Of a stretch of DNA of 6,616 bases, positions 1 to 6,613 are shown one piece after another. This DNA is from Methylocystis sp. GTDB taxonomy: Bacteria > Pseudomonadota > Alphaproteobacteria > Rhizobiales > Beijerinckiaceae. How positions within the stretch are numbered: position 1 is the stretch's first letter; each line of letters begins with the position of its first letter. The translations under genes and the position numbers were made by a program. The stretch lies in NCBI GenBank assembly GCA_023253795.1, contig JALRFG010000108.1, positions 1 to 6,616 of the forward strand, given 5' to 3'. The notes below the pieces were generated by a model. The model was not told where the DNA came from, ran no database searches, and saw only the letters and a list, made by a program, of their open reading frames with translations.

Positions 1-339
1 CTTATCCCGCCGGATGAATTGGCGGCGCGGCTTAAACGCTATGCCGCCGCCGGCGCCAGCGGCGCATTGCTGATGGTGATTGACCCCAGCGAAGAGAGCT
101 TGCCCTTCGCGGGAGAAACGCTGTTTCTCGATACGGATGGCGGCGCCGCCTTTCACGCGGGCGACGCGCAATCTCTAAAATCCGCCTATACGCAACTTTA
201 TGCCGCGCATAAAAGCGCGATTGCGGCTGCGGCGCGCGCCGCTGGTTTCGCCTTCCTGCAGCATCATACGGATCGTTCGGCCGCCGAAGCGGCGCTGGCG
301 CTGACGATGAGCCTGCAGGGTGTCGAGGAGCGGCGTTGA
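1..339 (+). CDS. DUF58 domain protein, C-terminal fragment (5' end outside window)
   Basis: The frame is open from the first base and ends at TGA 337-339, giving 112 residues of a protein that begins left of the window. Visible signatures are 'GALLMVIDPSEESLPF', a following strand 'GETLFLD', and the ending 'FLQHHTDRSAAEAALAL'. These match the C-terminal end of DUF58 proteins, where a hydrophobic 'D-P-x-E-x-x-L-P-F' strand is followed by a helix and an 'H-x-T-D-R' motif. DUF58 proteins carry a VWA-like fold and are usually encoded directly after a MoxR AAA+ ATPase, with which they are thought to act as adaptor or partner; that part of the locus is not visible. The TTG at 19 is internal, not a start. 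The stop overlaps the next gene's start by one base, so the two are probably translationally coupled. Family assignment is fairly firm; the cellular role is inferred. Confidence 0.85.
   Translation, partial: LIPPDELAARLKRYAAAGASGALLMVIDPSEESLPFAGETLFLDTDGGAAFHAGDAQSLKSAYTQLYAAHKSAIAAAARAAGFAFLQHHTDRSAAEAALALTMSLQGVEERR
325..330 (+). promoter_or_regulatory. Ribosome binding site deciding the start of the DUF4159 gene
   Basis: GAGGAG lies 8 bases before ATG 339-341, inside the end of the DUF58 gene. It favours ATG 339 over the in-frame TTG at 336, which is closer to the site and the weaker start codon. Confidence 0.65.
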
Positions 340-3122
340 TGGGCTTCGCCTTTGCCGCGCCCGCCGCGCTTCTTGGCCTTCTGACGCTGCCATTGATTTA
401 CTGGCTGTTGCGGGTGACGCCGCCGCGTCCACGCGAAATCTTTTTTCCGCCGACACGTATCCTGCGCGAGTTGAAAGCTGACGCACAAACGCCGTCAAAA
501 ACGCCATGGTGGCTTCTGGCCTTGCGTCTTGCGCTTACAGCCGCATTGATCCTCGCCATGGCCGGACCCGCATGGAGTCCCTCAAGCCCGCTGGCGACAA
601 TTGCTGCGCCGACATTATTGGTCCTCGACGACGGCTGGTCCGCCGCGACGACATGGGATCGCCGGCTTGCCGCGGCGGGCGGCATGCTCGATACAGCGGC
701 GCGAAACGGCGCATCTGTCGCCATCACAACCGTATCGGACAGCGCCGCGCCGGAGACGACCGACGCCGCACAGGCGCAGCAGAAACTGCGTGCGCTACGG
801 CCACAGCCTTTCCTGCCTGACCGGCGCGCCGCGGCCGCACAGGTGACGGAATTCGTAAAAGCGCATTCCGGCGCGCGGATCATCTGGATCAGCGACGGTC
901 TCGCGCAGGATGACGATAAAGTCTTTGTGCAGGCCCTGATCAACGCCCGCGCCGCCGGCGCACAGGTTGAGACTTTAGCCGACGATCATGCCGCACTGGC
1001 GCTCGCCGCGCTCCTGAACAACGCCAAAAATCTCACAGTCGATGTGTTGCGCGCATCCGTCGCCGGCCCAGCACAAACGACGATTTTAGCCAACGACGGC
1101 AAAGGCCGGACATTGGGACGCGCCACCGTCGATTTCGGCGACAAATTGCGTGCAACCGCGACTTTCGATTTGCCGATTGAAGTGCGCAACGACGCCAGCC
1201 TGTTGCGCATTGAAGGCGAGAACAGCGCCGGCGCCGTTGCGCTGCTTGACTCGCAATCCACCGTCAAACGCGTGGCGCTGATCGGCGGCGCGGCAGATGA
1301 GACCCAGCCGCTGTTGTCGCCGCTGCATTATCTTGAAAAAGCCTTTGGTCCCTTTGCGCAAACGCGACAGGCGCGAGCGGGCGCTGTTGAGCCGACGCTG
1401 GATCTGCTTGCCGAGCATCCCAATGTTGTCGTGCTGGCCGATGTCAGCCTGCCGCCCGGCGACAGTTTCGATGCGCTGACAAAATTTGTTGAAGAGGGCG
1501 GCACACTGGTGCGTTTCGCCGGACCGCGTCTCGCCAACGCCGCCGACACGCTGCTGCCGACTCGCCTGCGTCGCAATGGCCGCGTGCTGGGCGGCGCCAT
1601 GTCGTGGGAGACGCCGAAAGCGCTGGCCGATTTCGACGCCACAAGTCCCTTCGCCGGCTTGCCCGCCAGCAAGGACGTCAGCGTGCAGCGACAGGTGCTG
1701 GCCGAACCCGATCCGGGACTGGCGGCGAAAACATGGGCGCGACTGGATGACGGCACGCCGCTTGTCACCGCCGAACGGCGCAGCAAGGGGATGATCGTTC
1801 TGTTTCACGTCAACGCCGATACAAGCTGGTCGAACCTGCCGATCTCTGGCCTGTTCGTCGATATGCTGAAACGTATCTTCGATCTCTCGGCGTCTTCCGC
1901 GCCCGCCGCTGACGCCGGCGACGCCGATACGACACAGGCTGCAATTACAGGCGACGCACAAACATTCGCACCGCAACGCACGCTCGACGGCTTCGGCGCG
2001 CTGGGCGATCCGTCGCCATTGGCGCAGCCCATCGCCGCCGGCTTTACAGGCCCGGCGCGCGCAGAGCATCCGCCGGGTTTCTATGGCGCCGGCGATGTAG
2101 TCGTCGCCGTGCAACCGCTGGCGGCGACGGCGACGCTGACGCCTTTTGATTTTGCCACCGCTGGCCAAACCCCGCAATCGCTACAGGCGAACCGGATTTA
2201 CGACTTCCGTGCGCCATTACTGGCGCTGGCGCTTGTCGCCTTTATCGCCGACACGCTGCTTTCGTCCTTGCTCTCTGGTAAGCGCGGATGGCGCGGTTTT
2301 GGCGCAGCGGTCGGTGCGCTGGGGATCATATTCGTCGCTCTGCCGCATGACTCTGCGCAAGCTGGCAATGATCCGACGGCGCGTGAAGCGGCGCTCAAGG
2401 CGCGGCTCGCCTATGTCGTCTCCGGCGATCGACAGGTCGATGACACCGCGCGCGCCGGTCTTGAGGGCCTGTCGGCGGCGCTGGCGGCGCGCACCTCCTT
2501 TGCGCCGGCGGAGCCTGCCGCGATCGATCCCGCGAAGGACGAACTCGCTTTCTATCCGATGCTCTATTGGCCGATTGTCGCCAAAGCGCCGCAACCATCG
2601 GCGAAGGCGGCGGCGAAAATTGCGGCTTATATGAAGCAGGGCGGCACAATCATTTTCGATACGCGCGACGCGCTGATGCAACGTCCCGGCGACAACCCGA
2701 CGCCAGAAGGCCAATGGCTGCGCGACTTCGCCAATAACCTCGATCTGCCGGAGCTGGAAATTGCGCCGCGCGATCATGTGATCACCAAGACATTTTATCT
2801 GCTCGACAATTTCGTCGGACGCTATGTCACCGGCGAAACTTGGGTGGAGGCGCTGCCGCCCGAAACCAAAGAAGGTGGTGAGACGCGTCCGATCCGCGCC
2901 ACCGACAGCGTTTCGGCGATCGTCATCACATCCAATGATCTCGCCGGCGCCTGGGCGCAGGACAAAAACGGTCAGCCGCTCTATCCGTTGACGCCCGGCG
3001 GCGCACGTCAACGTGAGATGGCGCTGCGCGGCGGCGTCAATCTGGTGATCTATACGCTCACCGGAAATTATAAATCCGATCAGGTGCATGTCCGCGATCT
3101 GCTGGAAAGGCTCGGTCAATGA
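339..3122 (+). CDS. BatA-type N-terminal and DUF4159 domain membrane protein
   Basis: A 927-residue protein. Residues 1-78 hold two transmembrane helices (about 5-24 and 57-77) joined by a basic loop, matching the aerotolerance-regulator (BatA) N-terminal domain. Residues 90-220 resemble a VWA domain whose MIDAS is degraded: D97-D-G-W-S101 in place of DxSxS, with a later 'ISDG' (D186). Residues 230-305 look like an Ig-type beta sandwich. Residues 310-515 resemble a class I GATase-like fold ('VVVLADVSLPPG', 'FVEEGGTLVRFAGP') without a nucleophile Cys. An Ala/Asp/Thr-rich linker follows, then helices at about 624-646 and 654-670, then DUF4159 from about 687 to the end ('FYPMLYWPI', 'GGTIIFDTRDALM', 'GGVNLVIYTLTGNYK'). 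By the positive-inside rule both large soluble parts face the periplasm. Start chosen at ATG 339 from the ribosome binding site and the TGATG junction. It is the central scaffold-like member of a MoxR/DUF58 operon; biochemical function unknown. Confidence 0.88.
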   Translation: MGFAFAAPAALLGLLTLPLIYWLLRVTPPRPREIFFPPTRILRELKADAQTPSKTPWWLLALRLALTAALILAMAGPAWSPSSPLATIAAPTLLVLDDGWSAATTWDRRLAAAGGMLDTAARNGASVAITTVSDSAAPETTDAAQAQQKLRALRPQPFLPDRRAAAAQVTEFVKAHSGARIIWISDGLAQDDDKVFVQALINARAAGAQVETLADDHAALALAALLNNAKNLTVDVLRASVAGPAQTTILANDGKGRTLGRATVDFGDKLRATATFDLPIEVRNDASLLRIEGENSAGAVALLDSQSTVKRVALIGGAADETQPLLSPLHYLEKAFGPFAQTRQARAGAVEPTLDLLAEHPNVVVLADVSLPPGDSFDALTKFVEEGGTLVRFAGPRLANAADTLLPTRLRRNGRVLGGAMSWETPKALADFDATSPFAGLPASKDVSVQRQVLAEPDPGLAAKTWARLDDGTPLVTAERRSKGMIVLFHVNADTSWSNLPISGLFVDMLKRIFDLSASSAPAADAGDADTTQAAITGDAQTFAPQRTLDGFGALGDPSPLAQPIAAGFTGPARAEHPPGFYGAGDVVVAVQPLAATATLTPFDFATAGQTPQSLQANRIYDFRAPLLALALVAFIADTLLSSLLSGKRGWRGFGAAVGALGIIFVALPHDSAQAGNDPTAREAALKARLAYVVSGDRQVDDTARAGLEGLSAALAARTSFAPAEPAAIDPAKDELAFYPMLYWPIVAKAPQPSAKAAAKIAAYMKQGGTIIFDTRDALMQRPGDNPTPEGQWLRDFANNLDLPELEIAPRDHVITKTFYLLDNFVGRYVTGETWVEALPPETKEGGETRPIRATDSVSAIVITSNDLAGAWAQDKNGQPLYPLTPGGARQREMALRGGVNLVIYTLTGNYKSDQVHVRDLLERLGQ
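3104..3110 (+). promoter_or_regulatory. Ribosome binding site of the VWA/GATase-like gene
   Basis: GGAAAGG lies 8 bases before ATG 3119-3121, inside the end of the DUF4159 gene. Together with the ATGA overlap it supports this start and translational coupling. Confidence 0.6.
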
Positions 3123-5203
3123 GCGTCAGCGATCTCAACCTCGCCTTTACGCCGCTTTTGCCCTGGTGGGCGCTGATTGCGCTCGGACTGGTTGCGGCGG
3201 CCGTCCTGCTTTATGGCGCGATACGCGGTCAGCGCGGTCTTGTCCTGCGCGCGCTGGCGATGGCGCTGACGCTCGCCGCGCTAGCCGATCCGGCGCTGGT
3301 GCGCGAGAAGCGCGATCCGCAAAAGACGCTTGTCGCCATCGTGCTGGATCGCAGCGAGAGCCAAGGTTTCGGCGCACGCACGCAACAGACCGATGCGGCG
3401 GCGCAGGCGCTTGACGTCGCCTTGAAGAAATTCGGCGACATCGAAACGCGCGTCGTCAGCGTCGCCAATGCTGCGGGCGGCGATAATGGCACGCAGCTTT
3501 TTGGCGCGCTCGGCGCGGCGCTAAAAGATACGCCGCCGGAGCGTATCGGCGCGGCGATCCTCGTCACTGACGGCGTCGTTCATGATATCCCCGCGAAGGC
3601 GGCGGCGCTCGGCTTTCAGGCGCCGGTCCATGCGCTGATCACCGGCCACGAGAAAGAACGCGACAGGCGCATTGAACTGGTTGAAGCGCCACGTTTCGGC
3701 ATCGTCGGCAAGGATCAAATCATCCGCGCCCGCGTTATCGACACCGGCGGCGACAAAACGCGCACGCCGATCACCGTGCGCCGCGACGGCGAAGCATTGC
3801 CGACCTATAGTCCCGAGCCCGGCGACATCGTCAATATTCCGGTGCGTATCGCCCATGGCGGCGCCAATATCGTTGAACTCGATGTGCCGCCGGCGCCCGG
3901 TGAACTGACGCTCGCAGACAACAAAGCGGTGGTGTCGATTGAGGGCGTACGCGATCGGCTCAAGGTGCTTTTGGTCTCCGGCGAGCCGCATCCGGGCGAG
4001 CGCGCCTGGCGCAATCTGTTGCGCGCCGACGCCAATGTCGAACTGGTGCATTTCACGATTCTACGTCCGCCGGACAAGCTCGATCTGACGCCTGCGTCCG
4101 AACTATCGCTGATCGCGTTCCCGACCGCCGATCTCTTCAGTCGCAAGATCAACGAATTCGATCTGATTATCTTCGATCGCTATTCGAGCCAGACGCTGCT
4201 GCCTTCCGTCTATTTCGACAACATCCATCGCTTTGTCGAAAATGGCGGCGCGTTTCTTGCGGCGGTCGGACCGGATTACGCTTCGACGCGCGGTCTCTAT
4301 TATTCTCCGCTGGAAGATATTCTTCCCGCAAGGCCCGATGGCGCGCTGCATGAACAGGCGTTTCGCGCCCATGTCAGCAAGGATGGTGAAAAACACCCAG
4401 TGACGCGCGGCCTCGCCGGCGCAAAAGCCGAGCCGCCCAACTGGAGCGAATGGTTCCGTCAGGTCGACGCCAGCGTGGTCAAGGGAACTGCGATCATGTC
4501 CGGCGCAAAGGACAAGCCGCTTCTGGTGCTCTCTCATGAGGGCAAGGGGCGGGTGGCGTTGCTGCTTTCCGATCAGATCTGGCTGTGGGCGCGCGGCTAT
4601 GACGGCGGCGGTCCGCATGTCGATCTTACTCGTCGACTCGCGCATTGGCTGATGAAGGAGCCGGATCTCGAAGAAGAGGCGTTACGCGCTGCGGCGCATG
4701 GCCATGAGGTGAAACTCGAACGCCAGACGATGAAGGATGCGACCACGCCGGTGCAGGCGACGGCGCCCTCCGGCGCGACGCGCGAGATCACACTGGCGCA
4801 GGCCGAGCCGGGATTGTGGCGCGCACAATTTGCCGCCGGTGAAACTGGCCTCTGGCGTTTCGAAAGCGATGGGCTCACTGCGCTGGTGAATGTCGGCCCA
4901 CCAAATCCGCGCGAGTTTCGCGAAGTCGCGTCGACCACTGAGAAGCTCAAGCCGCTTGTCGAAGAGACTGGCGGGAGCGTCCGACGTCTGAGCGTCAACA
5001 GCGACGCCATCGACATGCCGCGCATCGTCGAAATGCGCGACGCGCGTCGTTACGCCGGCGGCGACTGGATCGGCGTTAAACAGACCGGCGCCTCGACGCT
5101 GGTCGGCGTCGAAGTCGCGCCGCTGGGCCTCGGCCTGTGGGCGATGCTGGCGCTGCTCGGCGCCGTTGTTGCGGCGTGGGGCTGGGAGGGAAGACGTCGG
5201 TAA
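3119..5203 (+). CDS. VWA and glutamine-amidotransferase-like membrane protein
   Basis: A 694-residue protein starting in a 4-base ATGA overlap with the previous gene. Two N-terminal helices (about 15-33 and 41-58) flank a short basic loop. Residues 68-180 form a VWA domain with an apparently complete MIDAS: D77-R-S79-E-S81, T125 in 'NGTQLF', and D151 in 'LVTDGVVHD'. Residues 185-277 look like an Ig-type beta sandwich. Residues 280-510 resemble a class I GATase-like fold ('LKVLLVSGEPHPGERAW', 'FDLIIFDRYSS', 'FVENGGAFLAAVGPDY') but contain no Cys, so glutaminase activity is unlikely. Residues 525-595 form a second beta-rich domain ('EPGLWRAQFAAGETGLWRF'). A final helix at about 668-688 ends in a basic tail (EGRRR). 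The topology fits a periplasmic body held by three helices. Its domain order mirrors the upstream DUF4159 protein. It likely binds a metal-dependent partner in a MoxR-linked envelope complex; this role is inferred. Confidence 0.85.
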   Translation: MSVSDLNLAFTPLLPWWALIALGLVAAAVLLYGAIRGQRGLVLRALAMALTLAALADPALVREKRDPQKTLVAIVLDRSESQGFGARTQQTDAAAQALDVALKKFGDIETRVVSVANAAGGDNGTQLFGALGAALKDTPPERIGAAILVTDGVVHDIPAKAAALGFQAPVHALITGHEKERDRRIELVEAPRFGIVGKDQIIRARVIDTGGDKTRTPITVRRDGEALPTYSPEPGDIVNIPVRIAHGGANIVELDVPPAPGELTLADNKAVVSIEGVRDRLKVLLVSGEPHPGERAWRNLLRADANVELVHFTILRPPDKLDLTPASELSLIAFPTADLFSRKINEFDLIIFDRYSSQTLLPSVYFDNIHRFVENGGAFLAAVGPDYASTRGLYYSPLEDILPARPDGALHEQAFRAHVSKDGEKHPVTRGLAGAKAEPPNWSEWFRQVDASVVKGTAIMSGAKDKPLLVLSHEGKGRVALLLSDQIWLWARGYDGGGPHVDLTRRLAHWLMKEPDLEEEALRAAAHGHEVKLERQTMKDATTPVQATAPSGATREITLAQAEPGLWRAQFAAGETGLWRFESDGLTALVNVGPPNPREFREVASTTEKLKPLVEETGGSVRRLSVNSDAIDMPRIVEMRDARRYAGGDWIGVKQTGASTLVGVEVAPLGLGLWAMLALLGAVVAAWGWEGRRR

Positions 5204-5263
5204 AGTCTGATGCGCAAACAAAGTTAGTCCTGTTGAACGAACTGCGCTCGGATCAATCCGCCT
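5204..5263. other. Intergenic gap between convergent genes
   Basis: Sixty bases separate the stop of the VWA/GATase-like gene from the stop of the opposing protease-like gene. The only inverted repeat seen is CGGATCAATCCG at 5249-5260, a 4-5 bp stem with almost no loop and no T-run on either side. No convincing terminator, promoter or small gene is visible. Confidence 0.6.
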
Positions 5264-6505
5264 CTATTCAAAACTCTCGACGACCATTTCCGTTTCGAGC
5301 CGGACGCCATGATGTTCCAGTGTGAGTCGTTTACGATCTCCCGGGGCTCCATGGAGGGCGGAAAGGAGACTGTCCTTGCTTGCGCCACGCGCCGCCACAT
5401 CGCCCACAGCGATTAATTCGTCGCCCGTCTCGATTCCCTGCGGAGATTCTGCATTTGTGGACGATTGCACAATCCCGCCGATGAAATAGCGGTCACCGTG
5501 ACGCACCAGCGTAATCGGCGGCTGGTTTAGCTCCGTCGGAACGGATGATCTTTGACGAAGCCAGTAACTCATTCGATTTGGATAATCGATCGTCAGTTCA
5601 TAATCGCGTAACGCATTGCCGCCCAGCCATCCAATCACCGGCGCGGCAGCGGCTTTACGCCAATTATCCCAGAAGAAATCGCCAAAGACGCCTTCCGCGA
5701 ATGACCCTAAAACAGGCGCTGTCGCGAGAAAACCAACTTGCTTCAATTCTATTTCGCCAATTCTGACGACTGGCGCACGAAAGACGTCGCCTTCCTTCTC
5801 AAATCGGAAATCCACCATATTGGCGTTCGACGGGCCGATGGCGCCATGGGCGCGCTTCCAGTCAGGGTGTCGAACGAGCAAATCACGTGCGACGTCGCCG
5901 CGCATCCAGCTGTATCCGGAGCCCGCATCAATTGCGAGCGACCATGATTGGCCATCAATTTGAGCCTCGACGGCGATGACGCCGGTATCGGCGTTGATGA
6001 GGATCGGAACTGCGGAGCCTTTCGGACGTTCGCCGCCGGGCGCATTTATTGAAATAAGACGCCGGCCGTAATCAATACGCAGAACGTAATCTGTAAACAT
6101 CCGCGCCGGCAGCATGGCCTCGACACGGCGCGGGGCAAAAAGATGGGCGAAGGTCGGAACACCAACGCCACCGTCGCCATCGACGACCTTCTCTGCTGGC
6201 GCCTCTAGTTGTTTTTCGCCAACCTTCACAGCAAAAGCTGCGCCTTGTTTCAGGCCCAGCTCCGCATATAGCTCATGGGAGAGAACGGGCGCAGCCATTC
6301 CCATGTTGAACCATGCGAGCGCCTTTCGCTCCTTGCCCTCAGCTGTGATGAAACTGACATCAAGAAGGATGCGCCCGGAATCGATAATAATCGGCACGCC
6401 TTCGGGTGCGGGCGCGGGTTTGCGCGCATGCGCGATCAGCGGCGCGAAAAGCAGGGTCGCAAACATAAAAGCAATCGCTTTACGCATGATGATCGCTCGA
6501 TGCAT
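5264..6505 (-). CDS. Secreted tandem retropepsin-like aspartyl protease homologue with PDZ domain
   Basis: A 413-residue protein from ATG at 6505 to TAG at 5264-5266. Residues 1-27 form a signal peptide: basic MHRAIIMRK, a hydrophobic core, and a likely cut after A-H-A. Residues 36-155 form a first retropepsin-like lobe with 'FNMGMAAPVLSHELYAELGL' where D-T-G-A would stand, ending 'DYVLRIDYGRRLISI'. Residues 166-316 form a second lobe with 'LAIDAGSGYSW' (D193-A-G195) and 'GWLGGNALRDYELTIDYPNR', the conserved glycine-rich end of the fold. Residues 330-413 resemble a PDZ domain ('YFIGGIV', 'GIETGDELIAVGDVAARG'). Aspartyl proteases of this kind cleave or bind envelope proteins; here one lobe lacks the Asp and the other has Ala for Thr/Ser, so activity is doubtful. 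The start at 6505 has a good ribosome binding site; ATG at 6487 (407 residues) is possible, and 6598 would bury the signal peptide. The gene faces the operon and looks less GC-rich. Confidence 0.8.
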   Translation of the reverse strand: MHRAIIMRKAIAFMFATLLFAPLIAHARKPAPAPEGVPIIIDSGRILLDVSFITAEGKERKALAWFNMGMAAPVLSHELYAELGLKQGAAFAVKVGEKQLEAPAEKVVDGDGGVGVPTFAHLFAPRRVEAMLPARMFTDYVLRIDYGRRLISINAPGGERPKGSAVPILINADTGVIAVEAQIDGQSWSLAIDAGSGYSWMRGDVARDLLVRHPDWKRAHGAIGPSNANMVDFRFEKEGDVFRAPVVRIGEIELKQVGFLATAPVLGSFAEGVFGDFFWDNWRKAAAAPVIGWLGGNALRDYELTIDYPNRMSYWLRQRSSVPTELNQPPITLVRHGDRYFIGGIVQSSTNAESPQGIETGDELIAVGDVAARGASKDSLLSALHGAPGDRKRLTLEHHGVRLETEMVVESFE

Positions 6506-6513
6506 TGCGCATG

Positions 6514-6520
6514 CCTTTCT
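6514..6520 (-). promoter_or_regulatory. Ribosome binding site of the protease-like gene
   Basis: On the minus strand AGAAAGG lies 8 bases before ATG 6505. ATG 6487 has only a weaker GAG-type site (CGAGCGA), and nothing convincing precedes 6598. This site is the main reason for choosing 6505. Confidence 0.55.
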
Positions 6521-6583
6521 GATTGAAGCGTCAGGGAGCGGGTGCTGCGTCTTATGCAGTTGTAATAATGCGCCACCAATATC

Positions 6584-6595
6584 TATGTATACATA
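6584..6595. repeat. 12-bp perfect palindrome upstream of the protease-like gene
   Basis: TATGTATACATA reads the same on both strands. It sits about 80 bases before the chosen start in AT-rich DNA, overlapping a candidate -10 element. It could be a small operator half-site pair or chance in an AT-rich stretch; symmetry does not extend beyond 12 bases. Confidence 0.35.
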
Positions 6596-6613
6596 CAAAA
6601 TGTCCTAAAACAA
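6586..6613 (-). promoter_or_regulatory. Candidate sigma-70-type promoter of the protease-like gene
   Basis: On the minus strand TTGTTT (6613-6608) and TATACA (6591-6586) are separated by 16 bases. Both match the -35 and -10 consensus only in part. The position would give a leader of roughly 70-75 bases. The surrounding 6506-6616 region holds no other gene and is clearly richer in A and T than the operon. A weak call made by eye. Confidence 0.25.

Noticed and set aside
48..240. Repeated GCCGCCGGCGCC-like motifs across the operon
   Set aside because: These follow from Ala/Gly-rich coding in a GC-rich genome; they are not regularly spaced and lie within real genes.
1086..3119. Two long minus-strand open frames (1086-2177 and 2217-3119) opposite the DUF4159 gene
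   Set aside because: Their translations are rich in Arg, Gln, Gly and scattered Cys, with no recognisable domain. Long antisense frames are common in GC-rich coding DNA, and the plus-strand frame has clear domain motifs.
5249..5260. CGGATCAATCCG as a bidirectional terminator
   Set aside because: The stem is only 4-5 bp with a minimal loop and no T-run on either side.
6545..6559. Small hairpin (CTGC/GCAG) in the leader of the protease-like gene
   Set aside because: Four base pairs with a seven-base loop is expected by chance; no riboswitch-like structure surrounds it.
6506..6598. Extension of the protease-like gene to ATG 6598
   Set aside because: It would place about 31 polar residues ahead of a clear signal peptide, lacks a ribosome binding site, overlaps the candidate promoter and adds the only Cys.
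6114..6608. Plus-strand open frame of 164 codons opposite the protease-like gene
   Set aside because: Its translation is Ser/Ala/Arg-rich with no domain, and it lies opposite the signal peptide and first lobe of the minus-strand gene.
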